Made by a program: the position numbers and the translations under genes. Of a stretch of 64,000 nucleotides of DNA, positions 32,004-43,700 are shown one piece after another. Origin of the DNA: Heloderma charlesbogerti (lineage: Eukaryota; Chordata; Lepidosauria; Squamata; Helodermatidae); NCBI GenBank assembly GCA_026122225.1, contig JANEZZ010001871.1:806001-870000 (forward strand), given 5' to 3'. Every line of letters starts with the position of its first letter. Within the stretch, counting starts at the first letter, position 1. The notes beneath the pieces are model-generated. The model saw only the letters and a list, made by a program, of their open reading frames with translations. It ran no database searches and had not been told where the DNA came from.

Positions 32004-32585
32004 CTAAACAGTGGTTTGGAGGATTGCAACATGATGTTTGAACCAGGCCAGTTTTTCAGTAGCATTTTGCCTGCTTTAATAAAATCCAGATCATTGCAAT
32101 TTCCAGAAATAGGTCTCTATACCGATGCTTTCAAATGCTTAGGTTGCAACAGTCAGATCTGGGACTCTCTGGTAGCAGCCAAATGAGTCTGCTCCTCAGT
32201 ATATCATTTGATGTTTGGGGCTTTAAAACAAAGCTCCTTATTCCTCTCAGTGTGATCATTAAGAATTTCTACAGCACTCAGTGGACATACAGTGTATTTT
32301 ACAATTCCCAACTCACCTTTTCTGACATTATTGATATTCAAGTAACTATTTAAAGACATTGGCAGTCATCACATTAATATAGTCTATGGCATTTGCGGTG
32401 TACAACACCTTACAAATTTCATTTATCTTGATCAAATTAACGTGGGTGTCTTGTTTTCAGAACCTGATCACGCTAACAAGAAGATTGTTGAATGTTTCTT
32501 TGAACACTTTAACTGCAAAGTGTTTTACAATTCCTACCTATTGGGCCGCACAACAACCCTGTAGGTTTGTTCAAAGCCACGGAGG
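32004..32585. other. No gene recognised
   Basis: A+T-rich, no conserved frame or named repeat. Confidence 0.35.
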
Positions 32586-32975
32586 GAGCAATCCTATAGC
32601 TGCTAGACAGTGGCTAGATGGCCATAGGATATCCTTTTTTCCAAGAACTGACCTCCCCCCACTTCCATGCTGCCTCAGAGGCAGCGTGGAACAGCCCCGT
32701 CCTCCTTGCTGGCCAGAGGAGCTTGGAGCGGCCGAAAACAGGTGTTCTGGGAAGGGCGGAAATGCTTGTACAACACATCCAATGTGACATACAGGAGCCT
32801 CCTCCCCCGCTCAGCCCTCCCATGGCTAGACAGAGGCAATTGGCTCTCTAGCCAAAAACGCAGGGCAGTAGAAGCACAGAGGGAATGATCCCCTCCATGC
32901 TTCTCCTGCCCTGCATTGGATAGGCGGTTGCCTCCGAGTTCGGAGGCGACCACCTATCTGAATAGGATTGTGCCC
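32586..32975. mobile_element. AATCCTAT-terminated DNA element
   Basis: Starts GGAGGGAGCAATCCTATAGC and ends AATAGGATTGTGCCC, inverted. Shares GCCATAGGAT, CTCTAGCCAAAAA and GGCGGTTGCCTCCGA blocks with copies at 50.53, 53.59 and 61.81 kb. No coding capacity. Confidence 0.75.
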
Positions 32976-33415
32976 ACAGAGGATTTCCTTTGACGCACAG
33001 CTACACATCTGGCATCCCTAGCAGGCTTTCATTTGTCCAGCAAAGACTCACACCCTACACCCCTCTGGTTTCTGTTTGCAGTGCCAAGGTTCAACCCTGG
33101 AACATAATAAGAAGAGATGAAAGGGCCCCTGAGCAAGTGCATTCTGCTATGAATTCTTCTAGCATTCCCACCCTGCCTTTCCTTTTTTTTGTCATGAAAG
33201 TTTATGTTGAAATAAAGGTTAAAAAATAAAATAAAGGAAACAAAAAGTGTGCACACACACACACACATATATATATATATAAAAATAAATTTAGGCCATT
33301 GCTTGCTCTCATTAGGGGGTTAATGGAGTGCCGGTGCCCTCTCCCAAAGCCCAGGAATTAGAAGGCTGAGCTTCTCGAACAGAAGATGCCCTTTGCAGGT
33401 CACTGCCAAGCGAAA
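32976..33415. other. Upstream flank of ZNF365; dinucleotide run
   Basis: A (CA)n(TA)n tract lies at about 33251-33281. No other feature was recognised. Confidence 0.5.
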
Positions 33416-33419
33416 TGAA

Positions 33420-34060
33420 TCGTGGCTTTCCCCCATCCAAGCCCAGCACTGCCCACTAGGCTGCCCTGCCCTGCCTTCCCTTCCCCCTCCTCCTTCCACG
33501 CGTTTGCTTGGAAGCTCCCTTCCTCCGCTCGGATATTTCGGGCTCCCCCTCTCTGCCTCCGCCTGAAGCGGCTCTCCGCGCTGCCGCGCTCTGGCCGAAA
33601 CCCTCCGCCTCTTCGCCCGCCAGGCCGCCCGTCTCTCGGCCGCCTTCCGCCTTCCCTGCGGGGGTGAACGTGCGGGCGAGAGGGGCGTGAGCGCGTGTGC
33701 CCGCGCCGGGGTTTCCGCGTGATTTACGGCTCTGCCGAAAACCGCTTTTCCCCGCAGCAGCAGCAGCAGCACTCGCAGCCCCCCGGCCGCCGCCGCCGCC
33801 ACAGCAACAAGTCAGGTAAGAGCCGCGCTCTGCGCCACAGCCTGGGGCGACGGGGGCGCTTGGTGGAAATCAGGGCAGGCGGCGCAGGGGGCTCAGAAGG
33901 GGCCCGAGGTGGGGGGCTCAAGTGGCGTCGGGGAGCAGGGCCGGAGAGGCAGGCGGGCAGCCCCGGCCAGGCGCACTGTATCAGCCAGGAGGCTGGCTGC
34001 AAAGCTCAGGTCCCTGCAGGAATCCGCGGTCACGGCTGGAAGGAAACCCACTGCGCTGGA
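33420..34060 (+). promoter_or_regulatory. ZNF365: CpG island, probable ZNF365 promoter
   Basis: The base composition changes sharply from A+T-rich to very G+C-rich with many CG pairs between about 33.42 and 34.05 kb, the only such island in the window. It lies about 3 kb upstream of the first coding exon on the same strand, and no other gene competes for it. No TATA box was seen near the island core. Transcription start was not determined. Confidence 0.72.
33690..33815 (+). other. ZNF365: ZNF365 non-coding exon 1 (3' end defined)
   Basis: The sequence ACAAGTCAG followed by GTAAGAGCC at 33816 is a strong splice donor inside the CpG island. The exon holds a CAG run (about 33757-33771) and a CCG run (about 33787-33800), both in presumed 5' UTR. 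The 5' boundary is a guess. Intron 1 would run 33816-36993, ending TTTCCCTTTCTAG. Confidence 0.6.
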
Positions 34061-34465
34061 GACATGTTTGGCCCCAGACTCTGCAGGGTGGCCAACGTTT
34101 CTCCGTCCTCCACAGATATCTCCCCCCCCCGCAATATCTTGCTGTTCCCTACCCCGCCCCCTTCCTCAACCTCAGCATCCCTCTTAAGCTTGGATGGGCA
34201 AAAGCCCCCCCCTCCCCGCTTTTCTTCCCATCCGCAGACCGCCGGTGCTGCTCCCTTTCACCTTGCTGCTCCACTCGTCACTCTCTCTGGAGTTGATTGT
34301 CATAGAGGAGGCCGATTTCTCTGTCTTCTCCCCAACTTAATCGAAATACCCCCCCCACCGACCCCCCCCCCTTATTGACCCGGATATGTCAGTAACATAA
34401 CGCTATAAAAGGGAATCTCTGATAGGAAATCGGCTTTCGAGGACAATTCGTATATATAGCAGCAC

Positions 34466-34580
34466 CCCACCCACCTCCAGCCTGGTGCCCTCCAGAAGTG
34501 TTGGCCTATAACTCCCATCATCCCCAGTGGCTGGGGATGATGGGAGCTGTAGGACAAAGCATATGTGGGGTTGCGTCCTG
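34466..34580. mobile_element. Family 1 MITE, in intron 1
   Basis: CCTGGTGCCCTCCAGAAGTG and CTCCCATCATCCCCAGTGGC then complement GGGGATGATGGGAG. The right end is diverged. Confidence 0.7.
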
Positions 34581-35862
34581 GAGGCTGCCATATAGTGTTA
34601 GGCTTATTTTCTGTCTGTGCGGTGCTTTCACAAATTCTCTTGCATTCTTTACGGTACCTCCATTTTTAGGTGCTCAATAAATATTGTTATTCTCTTTAAT
34701 GAATAAGTTTTGGAGGTTCACTGAGGCAGAGGCAGCCTTGAAGTAACTTTCTGTGTTGAAATCTGAATGAGATTTATTTAATTTCCAGAATTCATTTGAT
34801 CCTGAGCTCGATTTGCATTTTATTTGCAAACAAACAAACAAGGGCACATTCCAAAGTTAAGCACTTGAAAGTCTCATTGATTTCAATGTGAAGGATTAAG
34901 CACACATTGTCCCACTGAGAAGCACTTAATTTTGGCTGAGTCATGCCCAAATCCCCAAATCATGTTAGGCAGCAGGAAGACTGTAAATGCACATGGCCTC
35001 CTGATTGGGCTGCCTAACATGACATTCCTTTTGTCATTGAACCAATTTTTATCCCACCCTTCCAAGGTTCAGGGTAGCTAACAGTGAAACAACATTTAGA
35101 TCCTAAAATATAAAAGAAGACCCACAAAACCACACTGAAATGTGGTGGCTGATGCAGGATCTTAAGCATTTCTTTTATTAGTATTTATTGCACCTATATT
35201 CTGCTATTCGTTTGTGAAACTCAGAGCAGCTTATGTCGGACTCTTGGCCACTATTGATTTGGGTGACACTTGCTTAGCTTTAACAATAAACTAACATTTA
35301 TCCTTGGACCATATTTCTCTAGGCCCACATTTATATATTTCTTTTTTTAAAATTGTAATGTTTTTAGACCTCATTGCTGTGGAGAAAAAAACAATAAGGA
35401 TGCAATCCTATGCATGTTTAGACAGAAAAAAGTCTTACAATTCCCAGCATTCCCCAACCAGTATGGGCTGGGGAATGCTGGGAGCTGTAGGACATCCTTC
35501 TGTCTAGACATGCATAGGAGTGCACCCTAAGTTGCTGAGAAATGAAGAAAGATTTTTGCACTTGTCAAGAGGCATGACTTCTGCTACTGCTACCTAAGAT
35601 TTATTTAGCTCTACAGTGGATTTGGTCATGTAAAGAACATGCTGCCTCTCCAGAGAAAGTGCACCTCCACGCATCTATCTGTCTCATTTCATTTTTTCAG
35701 TTCTCTGGAATTGAAGTGCTCTGACCATTTAAAGAAGTGCTCTATAAAAGTTTATTATTTCTGAGCATTATTATTATTATTGCTGAGTCAGACCATTACA
35801 GCCCAGTCCTATGCATATTTATTCAGAAGTCCCTTCGAGCTCACTGACAGATACAGTGTAAA
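34581..35862. other. Intron 1 sequence; minor repeats
   Basis: L2-type tail fragments (ATCCCACCCTTCCAAGG near 35051; TTTATTGCACCTATATTCTG near 35185), an imperfect palindrome CATTCCCCAACCAGTATGGG / CTGGGGAATGCTGGGAG near 35455-35485, and an ACTTACT..GGAGTAAG-type remnant near 35805-35850. Confidence 0.5.
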
Positions 35863-35863
35863 G

Positions 35864-35990
35864 CAGGGGTGGGCAACTCCAGATATTTTGGCTTATAACT
35901 CCCATCAGTCTTAGCCAGCATAGCCAATGCCAAGGGATGATGGGAGTTGTAGGCCAAAACACCTGGAGGGCCACAAGTTGCCCAGCCCTG
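35864..35990. mobile_element. Palindromic hAT MITE, family 2
   Basis: CAGGGGTGGGCAACTCCAG on the left, CAAGTTGCCCAGCCCTG on the right. Flanks gtgtaaag and ctctaagg are diverged (5 of 8). Confidence 0.8.
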
Positions 35991-36342
35991 CTCTAAGGTA
36001 AATGTACATAGATTGGAGTGTATGAGAGTCCATCTAGGCCAGTATAATCTGCTTTGGCTGGCAGATCCAAGGTGTTTTCCAGTGTGGCTGCTTGAGACCC
36101 TTGCAATCGGACATACTCGTGAATGAATCTTGAACCGTCTGCATGCAAAGGATGTGTGCTACCACTGACTTCACCCCTGTTATTGCCTCTTCCCACACAT
36201 TGCATTTCCTTCCTCTCCATGACCCTGATTCTGCTCTCCAGGTCCCATAAAAGACCACATTTTAGAATGGAATTAAATTGCCATGCAAATGTATGCAGAT
36301 TTCACTGACCAGCATCACTGATTCCAGTTGCAAAATGCATCA

Positions 36343-36599
36343 CAGAGGTGGAAGACTTGTGACCCACCATATGTTGTTGGCATCCAGCCAGCCAGGCCCA
36401 TGGTCAGGCATGATGGGAGTTGTAGTTCAACAACATCTAGAGCGGCCTTCCCCAGCCCAATACCCTGCAGATTTTTTGGACTTAAAATCCTATCAGTCCC
36501 AGCCAGCATGGCCAATGATCAGGGATTATGGGAGTTATAGTCCAAAGCATTTGGAGTTGGGGAAGGCTGATCTAGAGGCCCACAGCTTGCCCGTTCCTG
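36343..36599. mobile_element. Family 2 MITE hosting a nested family 1 MITE
   Basis: Outer ends CAGAGGTGGAAGACTTGTGA and GCTTGCCCGTTCCTG. The right arm, after TTCAACAACATCTAGAG, is cut by the element at 36443-36569 and resumes at GCCCACAGCTTGCCC. Confidence 0.82.
36443..36569. mobile_element. Family 1 MITE nested in a family 2 MITE
   Basis: Ends CGGCCTTCCCCAGCCC and TTGGGGAAGGCTG. A perfect 8-bp duplication atctagag flanks it (36435-36442, 36570-36577), and that 8-mer is a normal part of the host MITE arm. Confidence 0.92.
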
Positions 36600-36641
36600 A
36601 TGTAGAGTTTTCTCAGCTACAGAATTCAGAAACTTTTAGTG

Positions 36642-36777
36642 CAGGACTGGGCAACTTGTGGCCTTCCAGATGTTTTGGCCTACAACTCCCATCAGCCCTA
36701 GTCAGCATAGCCATTGGTATGGGATGATGGGAGTTGTATGCCAAAATGTCTGGAGGGCCACAAGTTGTCCAGCTCTA
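36642..36777. mobile_element. Family 2 MITE with perfect duplication
   Basis: Flanks ttttagtg at 36634-36641 and 36778-36785. Arms CAGGACTGGGCAACTTGTGG and CCACAAGTTGTCCAGCTC. Confidence 0.92.
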
Positions 36778-36812
36778 TTTTAGTGCAAAAGTCTAAATCC
36801 TTTGGCTAAGAG

Positions 36813-36935
36813 CAGCCTCCTCCAGTTTAGCACCCTCCAGATATGATGGACTACAACTCCCATCATTTCACCATGGTTGGGGTGATGGGCACTGTAGTCC
36901 AACATATCCAGAGAGCAGCAGGTTGGGGAAGGCTG
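36813..36935. mobile_element. Family 1 MITE with perfect duplication, next to exon 2
   Basis: Flanks gctaagag at 36805-36812 and 36936-36943. Ends CAGCCTCCTCCAGTTTAGC and GGTTGGGGAAGGCTG. The right duplication ends 50 bp upstream of the ZNF365 exon 2 start, so the branch-point region lies between. Confidence 0.92.
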
Positions 36936-37008
36936 GCTAAGAGCATACCTTTTTATACAAACCTAAGAAGCATGTCGTTATTTCCCTTTCTAGGAATTTT
37001 GGAAAGTA

Positions 37009-37739
37009 ATGCAACAGAACACTTTTGAAGAAAGCAGATACCCCTGGCAGGAGTCATTTGAAAATGTCAGTGTCTGCCTGCCATTTCGTTGCCCGCGATG
37101 TGGGGACCACACCAGGTTTAGGACCTTGTCTTCCTTGAGAGCCCATCTGGAATACAGCCATAGTTACGAAGACAGGAGCCTCCTGACAAAATGCAACCTG
37201 TTTTCGTCCCTCAAAGATACGGAACTGATCTCTTCTTCCAAGCCCTTGATGCAAGGGATGCTTGGGGATGGCACAAGCGTCACGAAACCAAAGTTGTCCT
37301 ATCTAAACTTCTGTGATGGGGCACGAGAGAATACAAGGAACAGGAAGCCGTTGGAGTTGGAAGCCGAAAGGCCTGCGTCTTATGGGTCAAATTACATGTC
37401 AGGAGAGTCCACCGACGAACCTAAACCAGGGTTGGCGGCAATGACCACAGACTCCAAAGCCTCATTTGAGGCTCACGTAAGAGAGAAGTTTAACAGGATG
37501 GTAGACGCTGTAGACAAAACGATTGAAAAGAGGATCGACAAGCTTACCAGAGAGCTGGCCCAAAAGACGGCTGAGCTCTTGGAGGTTCGGGCCGCTTTTG
37601 TGCAGCTTTCGCAGAAGAAGCAGGAAGTTCAGCGGCGAGAGAGGGCCCTTAACCGGCAAGTGGACATCGCTGTGGAGATGATTGCGGTGCTGAAGCAACG
37701 GCTTACTGAGTCTGAGGAAGAGCTCCACAGGAAGGAAGA
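37009..37739 (+). CDS. ZNF365: ZNF365 coding exon 2 (zinc finger and start of coiled coil)
   Basis: The acceptor TTTCCCTTTCTAG ends at 36993 and the donor GTAAGT begins at 37740. The first ATG, with G at -3, opens the frame: MQQNTFEESRYPWQESFENV, as in known ZNF365 proteins. It encodes residues 1-243 and two bases of 244. FRCPRCGDHTRFR to HLEYSH is the single C2H2 finger. Residues from about 145 on (FEAHVREKFNRMVDAVDKTI, KRIDKLTRELAQKTAELLEV) form a highly conserved coiled coil. The middle, about residues 75-140, is the least conserved part. Confidence 0.96.
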
Positions 37740-40700
37740 GTAAGTTGAAGGATGATTGATGAAGCAGCAGGAGGCTTTTTGCAGCAAGAGTTTCTGGCAT
37801 GACTAGACAGGAGCAAGAAGGTCTGTGGGCCTAGGTCTGGTATACAGCCAACTTCCCTAACCTGGTGCCCTTCAGATGTGTCAGACTACAACTCCCATCA
37901 CCCCTCAGCCAGCATGGCCAGCTCCCTCTCCTGTAGTCCATACCTTCTATTTGCCCTTCCTTTTGGAAACATACTGCAGTAGGAATGAAATTATACCAAC
38001 TAAACAAATGCATACACTTCTAGATTTTACTAATTGTAAATTAACTGTGGGTTGTTTAACCCATGATTAAACTATAATGTCCAATTTTGGACGTCATGTT
38101 GCAACCCCTGATTGTCCTGATCGGAGGTGGAATATCCAGAATGACCATAGAATGTGACTTGGATGCACTGTGGCAAATTTTGGGTTAACTAACCCGTTAT
38201 TTGCTGTCATAGTGTGCGAATTGGGTCAGCGTGTGGGTTGATGAACTTGAGAAAGTGACTGAGAGAGAGCGAGAGCGAGAATGTGGGGGTGATGATTTTA
38301 AATTAAGATCATCCCCACCGCACACTCTTTCTCTCTTACTCTCTTTATCTCATACACAGTCTCACACCCCATGCTCCCATCCATTTCCACACACACACAT
38401 CACCACTGCCACAAAATGGACACCTTTTGAAAGTGCCCAGTTCTCCCTCCTTAGCAGGGAGCAGGGCTGTCGCCTCCCCATCCAGGCAGGGATGCCTTTT
38501 GAAAGCCAGATCAGTGCTTTCAAAGTGCTCTTCCCTGCTCTCTGGGACACTCTGTGCAGCCTCTGCCTTTCGCTGGGAACAACTCAGGATTGAAGGAGAG
38601 GTGCTGCCGGAGATCTTGTGGGCCACATGCAGGCTGCAGGTTCCTCACCTCTGTTTTATACAAATGACTTATAGGTGTCGCCACTTATTTATGTCTGTGT
38701 CTCCTTTTTCCCATGATGCAGAGTGCACCTCAGCTTCAGGAAGTATACAGTTTCTGCCTTGAGGTGTTGATCCACAGATTTTAGAAGAAGGCATGCATCA
38801 GGATGTTAAGAATTGGGTTCCAAGCATCATCAAAATCATCTAAATTTATTAGATGGAACTTTTTAACAAGCAATTTAGTAAGGGTGAGACTTTAAAGTCC
38901 AAATGCCATCTGGTGGGATCACCTGTAGAGGAAGATGCTTCTCTGTGAATAAGTGGAACAGGGCAGGGGTGGGGAACCTCAGGCCTGAGGGCCAAATCTG
39001 GCTGTCTGGGATTTCCCTTTCCCTCGACCACTTATCATTTCCCAGTTTTTTTTCCCCATTCTAAAAGGTTGAAATGCCTCTCCTAAGGCTTAGCTACTTG
39101 CAGGAATCGCTGTAAGCTACAATATGCTGGTGTTTTTGGCCCAACCCCTTTTGCCTGGCTCCACCCCCTTTTGCTTTTGGACACATCCACCACTGGATTG
39201 CGGCCCCGAGAGTTTCTCCAAAATGGAATTCAGCCTTTGGGCTGAAATAAGTTCAACAACCCTGGTATAGGGGCTGCACTATGTCCTGCTGTGCTTTGGC
39301 TTCAGGACTGGAGGTAAAGATATAAAGGTCTTGTTTCCAAGTACCCCCCCCCTCCCTTCGCCAATTCAGCAGCAAGTCAGAACTGCAAATGCCACCTTAT
39401 GGGATCGTATCTCGGAAAGAATCATAATTTGGCTTCCTGCCGGCATTCATAGCAGATTCCAAAATCATGTCGGCAGTTCCAGCTCATCTAAAAATACTTT
39501 CATGTTGTATTCATGAAAAATGTAATAATTGCTAATACATTATTTATATGTGAACTACTTTACGGCTTCAGTCCTCTGCCTGCCCACTCCCTGGTGTTCC
39601 CATTGACACCAGTGGAAGAAATTGGGAGCAAACCAACCAAGGATTGTGGTTTTAGTGTCATTTAGTAGTCTCAGACCCCCTTCAGGGGGTTTACAACACC
39701 TTGACATGTTTCAGTTAAATGTATGGGTGCTGCTGTTACTAAAATTGGCTAGCCCAATAGCTCAGAGGTGTAGAGCAGCAATCCTAAACACCATTAACTA
39801 GGAAGTAAGTCCCACTTAATTTAGTGAGACTTATTTCCAAGTAGGCAGGGTGAGGCTATAAGCATTCCAGCACTGGGAAGTAGGCAAAAATGGTACCCCA
39901 TACCAGCACTGGAGCCTGATCTCATGCTGGCACATCAGTGGTTGCCGCCTGCTACAGTAAATAAGTGCCAGACAAGGTACTTGCACACAACAACAAGCGG
40001 GAAGGTGGGGTAGCAAGGAGTAGCGATGTCCTTGTACGTCCACATTTTTTTGACTAGTCCTCCTGTCCACAAATATCTCTATTTGAGCCAGTATGGTGTA
40101 GTGGTGAGAGTGTTGGGCTGGGAGATCTGGGTTCTAGTTCCAACTCAGCCATGGAAGCTCACTGGGTGACTTTGGGACAGTCACAGGCTCTCAGCCCAAC
40201 CTACCTCACAGGGTTGTTGTTGTGAGGATAAAATGGAGAGGAGGAAGATAATGTAAGCCACCTTGGGTTCCTTGCAAGAGGAAAAAAGGTGGGATATACA
40301 TGCAGTAAATGTCAATGTAAAATGTATTAGCTAATGCACATTGATGCCTGAAAGCAAAAACAACTTACCTTCCAGTGAACAAAAGTTTCCATGCTTGGTT
40401 GTCTGGAGACAAATTTTACTCACCCCAGGTGATCAAGCAAAGGTCTATTGACAAGCCTATTTTATGACACTTTAGAAAGATCTTTTGAAATAGCCTAAGA
40501 GCCTCCTTGGTGGAGTTCTTGTGCTTTTAGTTTGAATGTGTGTTTCACTAAAGGGAGTTTTGGGTGGCTGTGCTCCGCTTGTGAAGTAATGGGATGCCAC
40601 TTTAGCTGTTATAGCATAACCCACTATTTATGCAGTGGCATCTAAAGCAGAATCACATTGTTCAGGCAGTTCAGGTGATGTTTTGGGAAGTCTATAAGTA

Positions 40701-43700
40701 AAGCTGCCATCCTGTACACACTTACCTGGGAGCAAGCTGCATTGAACTCAGTGAGGCTTACTTTTGAGTAGACATGTACAGAATTGCACTGTACATGAAG
40801 TCCTTTTTGTTCCACCATAATATGATTAATTTCCATCTCACCCTGGGATGACATCCATTTATAATTGGCTTGTTGAATCCTCCCACCCCCACCAAGTATT
40901 CAGCTGCATGACCTCCTCTGTACCTTTGGCCAGACTGATTTTCATGTTATGCTAGAGTCCCCTCCTGTTTCCAGACTGCCTCTGTGGAAGATGGGAGTGA
41001 TGAGATTAGTTTAGAACTAAGTAAAAGAACCTCAGTGTTTTCAATATGGGCTTCCATGGGGCCAAGAGAACAAGACGTCAGAGTGGTTCTGCTCTCAGGG
41101 AATGCTGCACACACCTAAAGCTGAACATTCACTATGAATATGATTTATTCCCTTTGGTGTTTGGTTGCCTGCCTTGTGCTTGCCAAGCCCTGTGCTGGAG
41201 TTTGGGGACTGCCAGGCTCCGTAAAGAAATCCAAGGAGAATCTGAGGTCTCCTGATAAGGGCTTGTTGTGCAGCTACAATTTCTCAGCCTGCATTGCATC
41301 CTCAGTCTAGAGCCAGGTTCTTGTTCTATCGCAGGCTTTAAAAGAAGAAAGAAGGCAATGAAACCAATGACCTAAGACAAGTTTTTTTTTTTTAGAGTAT
41401 AGATGAGATAGAAATTAGGGCAGGGGGGCAACAAATGGGATGTAGGGCAAGTGAAGCAATTTATATTGTGACAGCAACGTAAGAACGTAAAACGCCATGC
41501 TGAATAGACTAAAGGCCTATCTAATCCAGCATTCTGTTCCCACAGCCTTTGCATGGCATAATAGTAATGATAATAATATTACATTTATATGCCGCTTTTC
41601 CACCACTGAGTCAGCCTCAAAGTGGCTTATAGTCAGTAAAATAAATGTCCATGCTTTGGAGAGCCTACTGTTCAAAGTAGGACGAAAGAGAGGGAGAGAG
41701 GCAGGAAAAAAGACTCAAGGGTTATGCATGAGGGCTAGTTTAGATATGTAGTCATGGCTTTGTGGTGGTGGTTGTTAGTAGTATTTATTTATTAGATTTC
41801 TTAGTTGCCTTTTTCTTTATAAAAGACTGAAGGCGACTTACAGCGGGATTAGAACATATAAAATTTAAAACAGCTAAAAACCATTTCCACTAAAGTAACA
41901 CATCCCCGTGGTTGTCTCTCAGCCATTAGTACATTATCATCAGTACATTAGCTAGGTATGGATTTGCTCAGCGAAAGTACCAAGAAGTCAATACTACACC
42001 AAACAAATTAGTACCATGGGTATACATGCATGTGGATCCTAGTGATATAAAACAAAAGGTCAGTTTTCAGTTTGTGTTATTCTTCCATGTATCACTGCAA
42101 AGATTAATATTCACAAAATCATCAACCATATCTGTCTCCCCCCACCCCCGGCACTTTGTTTTGAAGGAAACGACCCAGTTCCAAGGCATCTCTCCCTGGG
42201 AGTGAGTCCAAATTCTTGGCCATATTCTTCAAGACTCAAGGGGTGGGGTGTTGGGGGTTGGTTATGCATTCTGGTGACAGTGCTTATTCACTTCAGCCAG
42301 ATTCTGGAGCTGAACCTTCTCTAGGTAGGGAATCAAAACGGTACTCCCTCCACTCCTAGCCAAAGGAAGAGTTGATGTGAAATGCCATCAGGTTTGCCAA
42401 TTTGGGATGCCTGGCTCATACTTCTGCAACCGTACTGAACGTTCTCCATCATTTGATTTGGGTGCACCTTTGCGAAAATGCACATGCTTGGCAATGCAAA
42501 GGAAGTACCATGTGAACAGGAAGTACACAGATATACTAGTACATATTGCAGCACTTCCTGCAGTTGTGGGAGCTGTGAGCAGGCCTTGGAGTCACTGCCA
42601 ACGTGCAAATTGTACAACTGCAGGCAGCTGTAAATGCAGGCACTTTTCAGCCCACACACTACTTCCAAGTAGTTATAGAATCACAGAAAAGTAGGGTTGG
42701 AAGGGGCCTATGGGACCATTGAGTCCAACCCCCTGCTCAGTGCAGGAATCCAAGTCAGAGCATCCCTGACAGTTGGCTGTCCAGCCTCATCTTGAACGTC
42801 TCCAGTGTGGGAGAGCCCACTGCCTCCCTAGGGAATTGGTTCCATTGTCGTATTTCTCTAACAGTCAGGAAGTTTTTCCTGATGTTCAGCCAGAATCTGG
42901 CTTCCTGTAACTTGAGCCCATGGTTCTGTGTTCTGCATTCTGGGATGATTGAGAAGAGATCCTGGCCTTTCTCTCTGTGACAACCTTTCAAGTACTTGAA
43001 GAGCGCTATCATATCTCCCCTCAGTCTTCTCTTCTCAGGGCTAAACATGCCCAGTTCTTTCAGTCTCTCTTCATAGGGCTTTGTTTCCAGTCCCTTGATC
43101 ATCTTTGTTGCCCTTCTCTGAACGCTCTCCAGTTTGTCTTCATCCTTCTTAAAGTGTGGTGCCCAGAACTGGACACAGCACTCAAGATGAGGCCTAACCA
43201 GTGCTGAGTAGAGGGGAACTAGTACTTCGCGTAATTTGGAAGCTATGTTTCTATTAATGCAGCCCAAAATAGCATTTGCCTTTTTTGCAGCCACATCACA
43301 TTGTTGGCTCATATTCAGCTTGTGATCGACAAGAATTCCAAGATCCTTCTTGCTTGTAGTGTTGTTGAGCCAAGTATCCCCCATCCTGTAACTGTGCATT
43401 TGGTTTCTTTTTCCTAGGTGCAGAACTTGGCATTTGTCCCTATTAAATGTCATTTTGTTGTGTTCTGCCCAGCGCTCCAGCCTATCAAGATCACTTTGAA
43501 TTTCGTTTCTGTCTTCCAAGGTATTAGCTATCCCACCCAATTTTGTGTCATCTGCAAATTTGATCAGCATTCCCTGTACCTCCTCCTCCAAGTCATTAAT
43601 ACAAATGTTGAGGAGCACTGGGCCCAGGACTGAGCCCTGCAGTACCCTGCTCGTTACCTCTCCCCAGTTTGAGAAGATCCCATTGATAAGCACTCTTTGA

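Noticed and set aside
33320..33802. 160-codon open frame on the minus strand in the CpG island
   Set aside because: High G+C removes stop codons; the translation is low-complexity Arg/Ala-rich with no domain, and it overlaps the promoter of ZNF365.
33695..34378. 227-codon plus-strand frame across exon 1 and intron 1
   Set aside because: It crosses the strong donor at 33816, is Pro/Ser/Arg-rich and has no domain; best explained by base composition.
40084..40160. Possible tRNA gene
   Set aside because: Boxes A and B are tRNA-like but the cloverleaf does not close, and the SINE body and tail follow directly.
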